Assembly: GCA_023101725.1 (NCBI GenBank)
Contig: JALJCO010008621.1
Location: 186,001 to 250,000 of the forward strand
DNA: 64,000 nucleotides
DNA from: Atherinomorus stipes
Taxonomy: Eukaryota; Chordata; Actinopteri; Atheriniformes; Atherinidae
Reading direction: 5' to 3'
Part shown: positions 46,891-60,000 of the stretch, in pieces
How positions within the stretch are numbered: the first letter of the stretch is position 1
Layout: each line of letters opens with the position of its first letter
Position numbers and translations under genes: made by a program
The notes under the pieces: model-generated
The model's database searches: none
Seen by the model: the letters and a program-made list of their open reading frames with translations, nothing else
What the model was told of the DNA's origin: nothing

Positions 46891-49836
46891 TCAGGAACTG
46901 TTTGAGGCCTGATTGCTCTGTGACAGGAAGGGCATTAGCCTCCTCAGTAAGTTCCCAGGGTGTAAAGTCTGAATTGTGGCCTGTGGTTGGTCAGATGGAG
47001 GTTTCTGCCGATGGCGGTGGTGTCTCCTCCTCCCTGCTCTGTCTCCCCGTCCCGAGGATGTGTGAGGCTGATCCTTGATGTGTTGCTTGGCATTCAAACT
47101 GATTCCTGGGACCTGTGGCCTGCTGGGAAAGACAAGACACCTTATGATCTCAGACGTCAAAGAACTAATCATTCTCTGCCAGTCGCAGCTTTTTTTCTGC
47201 ATTCTCACCTTGCTGAGGCTCCCCCGCTGAGCCAGTGTGCCAGACACTGATAAATGAACACATACTGCTCCTGAGTACACAAAAGGATGAACAGGTAATG
47301 AAGAGGCTGAGTTTTGTTTCAGGTGTAAAACAGTAAAAGGGGGCAGGTTTGTAGTTGACAATAGAATACATTGAGGCTAATACTTTTTTTTTTTTTTTTT
47401 TGTAAACAATATATTGACATTTTCCACTTTTAAGGATAAACACATGATATGGTCCTCAGGCAATACTAAGAAAGGCATGAGCAAACAGGACAAAAGAAAA
47501 GCAAAACAAAAAAGGGCTACAACAAAGAGATGTTAATACTTTTAATGTTGCAGTTTGAACTGTGGTGCATTGAATTTCAGTATGATGTCAGTATTAGGCA
47601 ATGTTCACACTCCATTAAGACTAAATCCTACATTTTTTTTGTAAAACAAACAAAAAAAAGGTTTTCTTTTGTTTTGTTTTTATACCAGAGTAGGTGAGGG
47701 ATGGTATGGACTCACCAGATTCTGGACCATCCACATTCGATGCAGCCGCAGGTCCTCCACAGCAGCTCTGATGTCTGGTTTGATTCCCCTCACACACAGC
47801 TGCTTCAGCCAAAGCAAAGTCACAAATGTCCCTGACCGGCCGATGCCTGCACTGAATCACAGAAACCAAGCAATGACCTAAAATATAATCTAAAACCTCT
47901 ACAGTACTGCTGCTGTTTAAACCAAGAGGATGATGATGTCAGAGATCACACCTGCAGTGCACCACAGCTGGCCCCAGACGGGGAATGGCATCCAAATGCT
48001 GCCGCACATGCTCTGTAAAGACGCAGAGCGAGGACGGGTCTGGGACTCCCTGGTCCGGCCAGGAGGGGTACTGGTAGTGAGTGATTATCCTGTCAGTCTG
48101 GCTGTCCCTCTAAACCACAAGAAGCAGGCACAGACGTCAGCGGCAGCTGCAAGGCACCACAGGGTGATGAATGTGCATTCACTCACCTGTCGCAGGTTAA
48201 TGGTTGTGATAAAATAATCTGGACCTTGTTTGCAGTTCATTGTTGTCACTTGGAACAGTCCATGATAAACCGTACCCTGCTTCACAGACCAGTACTTATC
48301 ACATAGCACCTGCAACACGCAGAAAAATAAGAGCGAGGAAATGTCCTGATGCCATGTGGGTCCAGCGGAAAGAAAAAAAGTATGCAAATGCTTTGAGACA
48401 GTAGATTTTCTACAGGAGCTAGTTTGATATGGACAAGAGCAAAGCTATGATTTGCATGAGATTTAAATCTTTATTTGTTCTTTGAACTCAGATAAAATCT
48501 GACTCTGTTATATATTAAATGCTACTTTAGATTAGTAAAGAAATTAATAATTCCTTTGGGTTTGCTCATGTTCTTTGTCATTTCATTTCAACGGAGTAGT
48601 TTGACTTTTTGGAAGTGATATTTTGTATTTACAGTAACTATTGAGTTACATCCAACATATTAGTTTAGCACAAGCAGCTAGCAGCTGTCTAAAGGTAACA
48701 AAAACCTTCTGACATATTATTTACATCGGTTTCTTTTATCTAAGGTAAAACAACAACAACAACAAAAAAAAACATCTCGAGACTTCATCGCCGGCTGTTA
48801 GGCAGCCTCATAATTGCAACAAGATCTGTTACATAAAACCAGAGCTTATTACTGGGTGTGTTAATGGTGAGATTAATGGGTTCTTGTGGGTGGATGTTTG
48901 TTTTGACAGAACCAGACTACAAGATGCAAACAAGCGCTCTCATAAGTGATGCCACCTTACCCTCTTTTTTCCTATATGAAGTTCGGACCTTTCATAAAAG
49001 AACTGGAGCTCAGTTTTTTGTTTGCTTGTTTATTTGTTTCAAAGTTTTTATATCTATCTAGGACAGTATTAAATCAGGTCAGGTTTTCTGCCAGTTGCTG
49101 AATTTTGTGCTAAGTTCATCAGAGATGGGTATAAAGACCCAGCAAGTGACGACGGCCTTACTGTGTTCTTGTATTTCAGAGCTGTCACCATGATGATTAT
49201 CCTGACATTTTGCTCCCACACCATCCTCCAGAAGTCGGCCACAGTGTTGGGCAAAGGACCCTGGGTGCAGATGAAATCTCGTTCTGATCCTCCACCCTGA
49301 GTTCAGACAAAAAGAAAAATAAAAACTGACTGTGAAGTCACACATGATGAAAAGGGGATTAGAGAAATATGAAAATGAATTGGGAAGCTAATGAGAGCTC
49401 TTACTGGCACGAAATTAGCGTTGATGTAATCAGAGTATGGATTTTGGCTTTGAACGGACAGCCTCACCCGACAGTGATCATCTGCAGTCAGACACAAGTA
49501 TCAGACATATGCGTATTCTCTGTAGTCAGGTTTATAAGATAATTTCTGCACTCACATGGCAAAATGTAGGGGTATCTGTTCTTTTCTTTGTTGGCCTCTT
49601 GTTCTCCTGCTCTGGTGGGAAGGTCTTTGCCAACTTCATTCAGCTCCTGCAGAAAGCCAGAGGAGGGACTACATATGAGAAACATTTAGCTAATCATAAA
49701 CCTTATCTAAGTACCATTTCTATTAATAATAGTCACCCCAAACTCTTGTTTGAAGCCTCTGTTGTCATTGGCAGCCAGTGTGTGACATCGTAAATTAAAC
49801 TCCTGCAGAATTTGTGATCTTGAGAAAGTTTCCATC
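46891..49836 (-). CDS. Classical protein tyrosine phosphatase domain protein
   Basis: Minus-strand exons 49737-49836, 49556-49646, 49405-49481, 49162-49296, 48187-48309, 47952-48109, 47716-47851, 47209-47270 and 46891-47119; from the Met at 49835 they give 369 residues. It should dephosphorylate phosphotyrosine. The complete PTP domain is visible: KNRY at 55-58 (pTyr loop), [32 protein letters not shown] at 192-194 (general-acid Asp194), [10 protein letters not shown] at 226-235 with nucleophile Cys227 and Arg233, and MVQNLEQY with the Q-loop Gln275. All catalytic residues are intact. The last exon adds a basic, low-complexity tail of about 75 residues ([13 protein letters not shown]). The sequence ([18 protein letters not shown]) resembles the R3 receptor group (PTPRB/H/J/O/V), so extracellular and membrane exons may lie further upstream; the first exon begins with one base of a split codon before the Met. 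I cannot assign the paralogue. Confidence 0.8.
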
Positions 49837-51441
49837 CTATAAAAACACAATTGTTTTACCTTAAAATGTAGAAAAATGAAAGCTAACAAAGACAGAAGCA
49901 GCTTAACATGACAGGTGTTCATGACAAACATGTGTGTGCTACACCCGGACTTTGCCTCTCTTACCTCATGCCCTCTCTCACAGAAAACTTGTCCTTTGAA
50001 AAAGATCTTCACTGGGAGAGTTGATTAATGGTGAGAGGATTTTGGGTCTGAACGTGAGGAAAATCCTGTGATAATTTAAAAACAGTCAGATAAAGTGATG
50101 AGGTAGCACTGTCACTTCAATCCCCCTTCCCTTCTTGTAATTTGAGAAAAAGAATTCCTTCTTATTTAAAGTATAAACTAGAAAAGCCTATCAAATATAA
50201 TTTCAAGCAAACTATCACCCTCATCTTCAGCCTCATCACAATAGAAATAGACTTGCATGATAAACACAGCCCAACATTCACGCAGAACAATTAGTTGCCG
50301 ACTTACCCGACAAGAAAGAAAACCTGTTCCACCAACTTCTCACCCCCCACACAACAGCATGTCAAAACAGTTTTAGTGCTGTTCCTTTATTTCTGGTTTT
50401 TCTTCAGAAATGTGCCTCAGATGAATGATTAGAGTCTGCTACAGGCTTAAGAGAAATGTTGAGGCCTGATCTCCTTCAAGTCATCTTTAAATGACCAGGT
50501 TATGCTAATGTTTTCTGCGTATGTCCCTAGGCAGGAAGAAACATGATGGGTGGTGACAGTGGGTGGAGAAAGGAACGCTGAACTCCAGGGGAGGGATGTC
50601 AGTATATAATAGCCTCAGCTATTCTTTGTCCTCAACTTGTCATACCTGCAACAGAAACAAAATGTTCTTACTTCTAGGAAATCTTAAGATGACTCTTGGT
50701 ACAGATTTGATTCATTAGCCGTTTTAAAATATTGAAAAACCTTATTTGTTTGAGTTACCAACTTTGCTGACAAAAGTTGGTGTATATTGTGACACATTTA
50801 TGATTTTTTTTTTAAACACAGAAACAGCACACATAAACATATCTCATAAAATTCAAATCTTATCAAATACAACAGATTTTTCTTTAATTATTCATTAAGT
50901 TTTGACTTGTTATGCAGCCTGTTAGAAAACATCCCCACATCATGATGTTGCTATCAACATGTGTGAGTGTTGGAAGATACTGACGTTCAGCATCTGGTTC
51001 TCCTCACACAAGGAGTTGAGGATTGTGGCCATTTTGCGTTTTATCAAATCAGAATTTTTTTGCATGTTGTCTGTAACTTGTTCAGCTGTCTCTTTAAAGA
51101 CTGTGCAGCTAAATTTGCATTTAAGAATGATTTGCTGTGTGCCTCTGAGCACTTTTCAGCTTTTCTTGTAATCTTCCCTTCAACTGTGACTTCACACAAT
51201 CCTGCCTCGCAGGTTCTCCCAACCTCATGAGTCGATTTTCCCACTGTAAGATCTAGATGTTTGCCTTTTCAATCATATTTAGTGAGTCAAATTAGAGGCA
51301 GATGGACTTAAACCATGCTTAAAGGGTTTTTATTTGTCATTTTCAGAGTGCATGAATAAGAATAAAAGAACAAGAATAGTAAAATAATCAAATCTGAGCA
51401 ATATAATAGAATAATAATTTTATTATTTATTTATATTATTT

Positions 51442-51512
<71 letters not shown>

Positions 51513-51600
51513 GCACATGATTTCCTTTTTTCCTTTGCTGAATTTTATTATTTTTTTCTATTGATTATATAACTCCACCCCATCTCTTTTGATTTATCTT
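49837..51600. other. Upstream region of the phosphatase gene; TA repeats
   Basis: May hold further 5' exons of the phosphatase. One candidate is 49975-50010 on the minus strand (acceptor CTTTTTCAAAG, donor GAG|GTAAGAG), reading DKFSVREGM in frame with the next exon, but it is weak. No membrane-spanning exon was identified. Two TA arrays, about 51444-51476 and 51479-51510, lie at the right end in AT-rich sequence. Confidence 0.4.
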
Positions 51601-51718
51601 TTTTTGTTGTTTTGGCTTCATGATGGACTCACCTGATTTAAGGGAATGGTACTACTTTACGCCAGTAGGGGGCAGTGCGCAACCACTGTTGTCATGGTAA
51701 CCACGCTGTAACTTAAGA

Positions 51719-53068
51719 ATGGTACAGAGACGCCAGTGAGGCATAACGGATAGACGGTTGCAGAATACAGACCGCTGAAACAGTTTTTCCTGTCATTACA
51801 GGTGAGATCCATAAACTGACGCCCATATATGTTTCTATTCACGATGTTTTAATGAGTCTGCCGTTGTGTATGTACACAGTTATTTTGATTTATGTGTCAT
51901 ATAAAGTTAAAGTGAAGATAGCCTCGACTGTTAGCGTTAGCATGTCAACCCACTGTCGATCACTGCACGCTAGCACAGACGAACATTTATCAGTCTGATT
52001 ACAATCTTATTGTCATTTTTGCCAATTGTGACAGTGTGGTCCTGTCACTATGCCTCCGACTGATCATGTGCGCTGGCTACTTGGCCACAGGGATGTCCCT
52101 TTGGCTGAATGGTCAGCGCGCATGACTTTCACCCGGGAGTCTGGGGTTGAAAGCCCGCCCGGGCCCTCTATTGCGTACCTTTCCACACAATGTTATATTT
52201 TACTATTATTAGTGGTTCGACTAAAGCTGTAACTGCTGTAATCGACTAAAGCTGTCACTGCTTAACTGCTGTATCGACAGTTAACTGAGTTAATATAGAT
52301 AAACAGTCATTCATTTCTGTAGTTGAACATTGTTGTCATGGTAACACAGAGACGCCAGTTAGGCATAACGGATAGACGGTTGCAGAATACAGACCGCTGA
52401 TACAGTTTTTCCTGTCATTACAGTGTGGAAAACCGAATAAATCCATTGTGAACCAGAACCATCATCATTGTTTTATTTTTGTCTTGGATGGTGGTACAGA
52501 GACGCCAGTTAGGCATAACGGATAGACGGTTGCAGAATACAGACAGACAAAAACAGTTTTTTCCTGTCATTACAGGTGAGATCCATAAACTGACGCCCAT
52601 ATATGTTTCTATTCACGATGTTTTAATGAGTCTGCCGTTGTATATGTACACAGTTATTTTGATTTATGTGTCATATAAAGTTAAAGTGAAGATAGCCTCG
52701 ACTGTTAGCGTTAGCATGTCAACCCACTGTCGACCCCTGCACGCTAGCACAGACGAACATTTATCTGTCTGATTACAATCTTATTGTCATTTTTGCCAAT
52801 GTTATCTTTTACTATTATTAGTGGTTCGACTAAAGCTGTAATAATTATCGACAGTTAACTGAGTTAATATAGATAAACAGTCAATAATTTCTGTAATTGA
52901 ACATTGTTGCCATGGTAACACAGAGACGCCACTTAGGCCCAACGGATAGACGGTTGCAGAATACAGACCGCTGAAACAGTTTTTTCTGTCATTACAGTGT
53001 GGAAAACCGAATAAATCCATTGTGAACCAGAACCATCATCATTGTTTTATTTTTGTCTTGGATGGTGT
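51719..53068. repeat. Tandem pair of a composite repeat unit
   Basis: Two head-to-tail units, about 51719-52493 and 52494-53068. Each has module a (GGCATAACGGATAGACGGTT ... TTCCTGTCATTACAG), then module b starting GTGAGATCCATAAACTGACG and running about 220 bp, then module a again, then module c (TGTGGAAAACCGAATAAATC ... GTCTTGGATGG). Module a thus occurs four times (near 51735, 52355, 52505, 52925). The units are highly similar, with only scattered differences. Module c contains AATAAA, as an LTR or a polyadenylated element would. No ORF or family was recognised. Confidence 0.85.
52027..52191 (+). mobile_element. tRNA-like insertion in the first repeat unit
   Basis: In unit 1 a 165-bp segment interrupts the junction that in unit 2 reads directly TTTGCCAAT|GTTATCTTTTACTA. 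The insert is flanked by CAAT on both sides (52023-52026 and 52188-52191). Within it, 52101-52111 TTGGCTGAATG resembles a tRNA A box and 52145-52155 GGTTGAAAGCC a B box, with ACTTTCACC between them like a Glu(TTC) anticodon arm. The stems do not pair as a functional tRNA would, so it is read as a SINE or tRNA-derived insertion, not a tRNA gene. Confidence 0.5.
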
Positions 53069-53289
53069 AACATATATATATACACATATATATATTAACT
53101 GTAATATAATGTATTTTTAAGCTTTAAAATCTTGTCATTGTGTAGTATTTTGTGAAGACTAACAAGAGTATTGTAAACAAACGAAAATGGCTCAATCTGA
53201 ATACAATACCAGTCAAATGTTTGGACACACCTACCCATGTGTCCAAACCTGGTCCAAACGTTTGACTACTGTACTTGGATGCATTAGGT

Positions 53290-53420
53290 CTTTTTTTTTA
53301 TTTTTTATTTTTTTATACTGGTAAGATCCCCGACGGGAAATTAGGGCTCTGCATTTCACCCATCTCACTGTGAGTATCAGAGAGCAGTGGGCTGCTACTT
53401 AAAGCGCCCGGGGAGTTATA
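53290..53420 (+). repeat. Interspersed repeat fragment common in teleosts
   Basis: Contains ATTAGGGCTCTGCATTTCACCCATC and AGCAGTGGGCTGCTACTTAAAGCGCCCGGGGAG, words I associate with a frequent teleost interspersed repeat. Its class is not clear from this fragment. Confidence 0.45.
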
Positions 53421-54024
53421 TACTTGTCAGTTATAGGAGTCATGTAGCCTATATTTGGCAGAAAGAAGGTAACAAGGTTCAATATTATAGCAGTCTTGTC
53501 ACATGCACGTGCTGATGAGAGTTGCAAACAGTCTGCAGAGTGTGAAATGCGCCATCATCTTTCAGCATGCATATCCTCTGTTTTCCAGTCACAGTCTGAT
53601 CAGGGTTAGAGCTATAATCAGGTGTAACAGCATTCTTAACGCGATGGACCGATCCCAAGAGAAACGCCCGGTTCTTCTTTCAGTTTTGATAAGACTTTAT
53701 CACTGCCTCAGTCTGATTGGGTGGTTAGAGAAAAAGGAAGTGAAAGCATGTTGCGTTATGATCTTGCGCTTTAAAACGCGTTTGGTTAGGAAGGTCAAAT
53801 ACTGCCAGCGGAACATTTCCGTGAGCTCCAAATAAGCAAATGCTGCTTTCAGGGTTGATAATATAATGCGCGTGGACTACAAAAATGTAACATTTCAACT
53901 TTTCAGGTTCACACACGGGATTAATGTGAGAGGCCACGCGCGCTTCCTGGTCTGCGGGACTGGAGTGTGAAATAAAGTTGGTGCGTTACTTGTAAGAATA
54001 AGTCAGCGCCCAATACTGATCGAA

Positions 54025-57000
54025 ATGGATCACGCTCGAGCCAAAGACACGCAGGAAAGCAAGGTAAACGGAAAACCCACGGGTGAAGAATAATGAGCTG
54101 ACAGCTGTGTTGTCTGTATGCCAAATCTGTACGACACTGAATTACTTTCAGTCATTTTTAGTTTAAGTCAACAAACCAATTAACGCCTTGCAAGAACTGT
54201 AGTTGAAGGTTGGATAATGTGCATAAACTTAGAGAATATAAAAGAAAAACAAATATGAAACGTCCTCTTTCGAGCAGGAGAGGGCACTAATGAGTAACAA
54301 TTATTCAGGTTGTAGAGCTGCAGTGATGATGGTGGCACCTAAGCACGGAATTTAGTGACAAAAAATATCCCTTAATATTCCTATTGTCCTATATTTTCAT
54401 TTTGTCATTCCTTCCTAGATGGGATAAATGGTGTCCTCATTGTATCTGTTTGATCACACTAGCTGCAAAATCTTTACCCCCCCCCCAAAAAAAAAAAAAA
54501 AAAAAACCCAAACAAACATTTGTCATTAACAAAACAAACTACAAATCCTCATATTTAAGAAGCTGTAATGTTAAAACACTCTGAAAGAAAATTTGAATGA
54601 AAAATTGTCTTGCTTTTATAACAGCTTCATAAGTGTGTGATTACCATGACGCTGTCTCCTTCCAGGGCTCAATGATTCCAAGATACAGGGACCACTGTGA
54701 TGAGTCTGCTGACAACAGACCTATTGACAGCACCTCATTGCCTTCTGAGGTAAAACTTGTCTTCATCTCAAAATGGCCTTCTTAGACATGTTTGAGGAAA
54801 TCTTTTACCCCCTTTTGGTTCAGAATGAGAAGAGGCCATTCAGAAGAGTGCGCAGTCCATCCAGACCAAGAGCATGGTTGTCCGGTTCCTACAAACCAAA
54901 GTTGGGAGTGCGAGTCTACAAACCTTTGTAAGACCAATGGGTCATGGAAGCAGTTTGTTGCTGAGTAACCTTTAAGCAATGAAGCTCTGACTTCTTTGTT
55001 TTGGATGTTGCAGTTTCCCAAGAGACGACCGATCATTCCACAAAGCCAATTTTAATGCCCAGAGGTACCACTACCTGAAGTCCAGATATTATCACCATCG
55101 CAGAGACTATCTCCCACCTAAACCTCACCACATTATGCTGAAGGAGAAGGAAAGGCAGAGAGAGAAGGAGTGGGAGAAGAATGAACGATATGAAGAGAGA
55201 GAGAACACTGATGGACAGTCACCCTCAAAGCAAAGCAACAGTAAGTTTGTGTCTGCAGAATAAAACAATGATAAATAATATACAATGTATACTTTCAACC
55301 CATTACACGAGGATCAGGAAACTTGGACAAAATGTTCACAGCATGGTGAAATGTATTAATGTGTAGATTAAATAAGCTTCTGCCAGTGTATGCAGTGTTA
55401 AAACATTCCTGTCAGTGCAGTTCTGGACATTTTTTGCTCTTGTATTGATAATGTAAGAGATGGATTTGTAAAAAGGTCCCAAAGATTCTCAGTGTGGTTA
55501 AGTCCAGGACTACCTGGTGGCCAATCCAGACAAAGAAGATAAGCTGGTCTGGACTTACTTGACATTTTCTGCCTCTTTTATCCTTTAAAATACAGAACTG
55601 TCACAGTCAAGAGAACAAGATCAAGATAAAACCTTATTATCTCAGTGGGACAATTTGCTTTGTAGCTTAGCAGCACACAACACACACACACACAAGGTGA
55701 AAGAACACAACGCTTTTAGACACATGCAAATGAATAGATTTAAGGCCAATGATAGCAGCAAGAAATAAAAACTGATATGTATTTGTTTTACATCAAGGAA
55801 GAAAAAAAACTCTTTCCTGAAGGCAGCTTCTGTTCTGGGTGTGCAATCCCCCAGGATCCTCTCTGCCTTCTTAGCCCTAATATTATGCAACAGAGCAAGA
55901 TCACTTAACTTTACAACAGCCTATCTGCTGCGCAGTTATAAAATATGATTCAAACTTTGACCTAAACCAGCAAATAAAAGACAATGTTAGACCCAATAAA
56001 ACAAAACATTTTCATAAAAAAAACTGTCTACATGACATTTTCAAGTTTATGAAAAAAGCACATTTGCTGTGTGTGCATCGAAATGCTAAAATGCCATCAG
56101 TCAGTGGAAGCAGGTGTTTATTTTTATCCACCACCTCAACTGCATGGCCAATCATATGAATACAAACGGAAGAAAGAGGAAAAGTGGACCTCTAGAAAAG
56201 AAGGTTTAAAGTCTGTGACAACTGGGCCATAATCGCAGTCGTCATCACAGTGCAGAAAGACTAGTGCTGTGTCATGTGCAGAACAGGATTTGGGGATTAG
56301 GAGTGGGGGAAGGTGTGCTTTGCATGTGTGTGTCAGCAGGTATGTGCCACTTTGAGAGAGTATGATCAGGTGTGTGTCTACATTTCTCATTACGTTTTGT
56401 TGTTTTTTACTATGTAAGTCACTTTGTCCTACTTCCTGTTAGAAAAGTGAATTACAAGTAAAAATTCATCTGATTTTAATTTGAACTTCATTATTTGATG
56501 GTAGCTCTGACATTCATTTGTATTAGGAACAAATAAGAGTGGAGAGAGGACACACCCCTGAGGGAAGCTAGTAGAGGATAAAAGAACATCTGAAAAAGCA
56601 TCGTTAACTCCCGCTTTCAGAGGTCTGTCTGTTTAATAGTCAATTAGCCAAGAAATCAGGCTGAAGTCAAGGTTATATGCCAGAGAGGTTGCATGCGATT
56701 AAAAGCAGAATAAAATCATTTACACCATCCAGGTGCTGCAGGGCCATGCGTGAACACAGCATCATCAACAACTCTGCTTGCTTTAAGAACAAACTAAAGA
56801 GGGTCTAGTTTTTCCTTAAGTGGCTCACAAAAGTTATTTTTTCTCAGTTTTTTTAAAAAGATTTTCACTACAAGAGGAGCCTATGCAACCGTAAGTCATT
56901 TAATGATATTGGTGCTTTAACCGTGGGCACTGGAACAACGATAGAGTCCTTCCAGAGACGAGGAACTCTATAAAGCTCAAGAGACTTTGCAAAGATAGAC

Positions 57001-60000
57001 GCAAAGACTGCTGCCGACTGTTCTGCACAGTCTTTAGGTAGTGACCACTACCTGATGCCTGTAATATGGAAGTATCCCTATGCACAGCCAATTCCTCACT
57101 TAGAGCACACATCCATTAAAATGACCGTAAAATATCTTCTAGCTTCTAAATCTGACTTGTTTATTTAATTCTCTGCTGCAGCTGATGTCACCCTGCTGAA
57201 ATACAATATTTGTCTTATTCGTAAGGTTATGTGGAGATTCATGGTTTGTTATTTGGAAATGAATGAAGCGGGGCTTACCAAGTCTTCACACAGATGAATG
57301 TATGCAGTGATGATCTCAATTAATTTGCCAAAGTCACACCATCAATAATAGATAAATCCCAGTCTGTATAACAGTGGTGGGAAACTGGCGGCCCGTGGGC
57401 CAAGATTGGCCCGCCACCAATAATATCTGGCCCGCCAGATTATCATGTCTTTCTTAAAAAGTTGACTCTTCTGTTCAACAGATCAAAGCAGCCAGACTCA
57501 TTCTGCAGCTACGATGCTGCACAGGACAAGTAAGAGAGAAAAAAAAGTTGTCTCGCTGCACAGACATGGTGACTTTAACAGTGCTGTCCCTTTAAGAAGG
57601 TCGGAGACGCGCAGCGCAAATCAGAGTGGGGCGGGGAGGGGTGGGGGGAGAAGCAGGGGGGAAATGTCGGGAGCAGAGAAAGATAGAAGTGAGAGGAAAC
57701 TCTTTCACTGAATGATTTGCTGCAGTTTCACCCCTAAACAGCACACAGCTCCAAGTTGCAGCGGAGTCCCGTACCTGCTTCACCTCAGCGGGTAAAGTGG
57801 AAAGTTAACGGCCTCGTTTGGAGGTGAAAGCAACAAAGTTTAGATGATCAGTCTGAGTCTTAAACGATGTGAAGCAGCGCAGTTACAAAACACACAGAAT
57901 TGTTGCTTCAGGATCAAAAAGACCAGACAGAAAGACGAGGAGAATAACTGTTTTGTTGTTACTGAACGGTGTTTAGTTCATAGCATCCTCCCTTATAAAT
58001 GCAGTCAGACAGGTTAATCTCGACAGTAGCTGCGTTTACATGGACCCAAATAGACCAATTGCTTTCGGTTTAAAAGCTCTTTCGGAATTAAAATGATCCA
58101 TGTAAACGCCTCTTTCCGAATGAAAAGCGCAGAACCGAATGAATTCTCTTTCGGTTTCACAGGGGTAGAATATTCCTTTCCCCAAACCGAACGGGGTATC
58201 ATGTAAACGCTGAATCGGAAAGTTGTGAGGTTGTGCTCTTACAGCGCATGCTTCGACGAGACGTCAACGTGAAACAAGTGACGTTTCCTCACTTTGACAG
58301 ATGGCTGTGAACAACGTAATTCCTTGGACAGCAAGAAAGTTTGTTTTTAACTCAAACTCTGTCTCTACAGCTTTTCCTCTTGGTTGTTTCCAGTAGGAGC
58401 TCATGAGGATCAGCTGCTGCTTCATTAATGTCCTGCAGAAACCACACCGACTGTGACGATCAGCTGTTTGTAGACCTCCGTCTTTAATAAATAACGTGAT
58501 TTACATCATTCTGCGCATGTCAGGCAGGATTATTCTGACTGAATATTGGCGCATGTACACGCCAGATCCGAATGTATTAGTTCCCATGTAAACAGCTGCC
58601 CTGAAATCCTCAATCAGAATGATTTTATTCTGAAAGGGAAAAAAGTCTCCATGTAAACATGGCCAGTTTCTCCTCCACCTGCTGTAGGTCACAATAAAGC
58701 ACACTAGATCCAACAGAATGTTAAATATATATAAATAAAAATGAACTCTTGTGTTTGGAACACATCTACAAATAACATTACATGTTTTCTCTTTGGAGAT
58801 AAACTTATTTAATTATTCCTTCATTGATAACGTTGCAGCTAATATCCGCAACCACAAAACAAGAATTTCACGCAGATTTCAAAACATTTAAGTCCTGAAA
58901 CCTAAGGCTCAGGTTAGAAAAAGAGTTTAAAAAAAAACTAAAAAAAAAGCTACAGCTCTCTGTGTGCCACCAATAGATGTTAAACAAATAAGTTAACTAA
59001 ATTACATTTTTGCAAAAGCATCATACAAGTAGCCTAGGCTAAGAAGTAAATCTAGAGATGAGAAAAAAATTATTTGGAAAAAACAAACTTTGCATGGTAA
59101 CTTTGGCCCGCCTTCAGTTGGTCTGGAAAAAACTTGGCCCCAGGCCAAACTTAGTCTAAAGTTTGTGTATTCCTGGTAGGATAGTTTACTTATTAATAAA
59201 GGTTAGTGACCTCACAAATTTGCATTGATTAAAAATGCTCACAACTAAACAGGGGGACATCCAGAGAAATACTCTGCAGCCTTTGGACTGTTTTTATTAG
59301 TACCGACTTGCAGAAGCTGTCTTGTATGCAGCTGTAAATGAGCTGGAAACTGGCATACATTTGGCAAAATGGTCTTTAAGTTGTAATGATTTTATTTTCT
59401 GTAAAGATTCGCACCACAATTCACAGTCTGATAATTTGTTACATTCACACAAATAACTTTACAAAAGATTCCCTAAAAAATCCAAATGTTCATGTATTTT
59501 TTGGCACCATGTTGATTCTCTTGCATTATATGTAATTACCACAGAGGGGCAGTGTAACCAAGCAGAAGCATTCACTCAAGTTCAAGAAGATTTTGCATCA
59601 CAAATAATTAGTGTTTGGGGGGGGGGTTAAGCAGTTGCTCATCATAGTATCTTCTGCTTGGTATGTAGTTACACTCTGGTAGCAACCGACCAGTGTTACA
59701 TAATGCTGATTACTAAGAAGCTTTTCTGAGACTTAATGTATGGATTATGTCATCAATGAGCTGCTGTCTCAAGCTAATATACTGCCTCAAATGAACACAG
59801 TTATTTAGTTAGTTTGACACAGATTTGGAGGTATTTGTGTAATTATTTTCCAGTGGGAAGAGTTTAAAAGTAAATAAGGGAAATCTGTTATGATTCTGCG
59901 GTTGTAACACGAATTGCACAGACCACGTATCAGATTTGTGCTTGTATGAAGTGGTGTGTTGTATGCTGCTGGTATTGAATGTCTTTATCTTCCCTTGCAT

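Noticed and set aside
51444..51510. CRISPR-like or phage-like repeat array
   Set aside because: These are plain TA dinucleotide runs in a vertebrate genome, without spacers.
52095..52166. Functional tRNA-Glu gene
   Set aside because: A-box and B-box words are present, but the acceptor and anticodon stems do not pair and the T arm is imperfect.
57514..57711. Small ORF within the hAT-like element as a transposase or host gene
   Set aside because: 65 codons, basic and low complexity, with no zinc finger or catalytic motif; it only reflects the element's interior.
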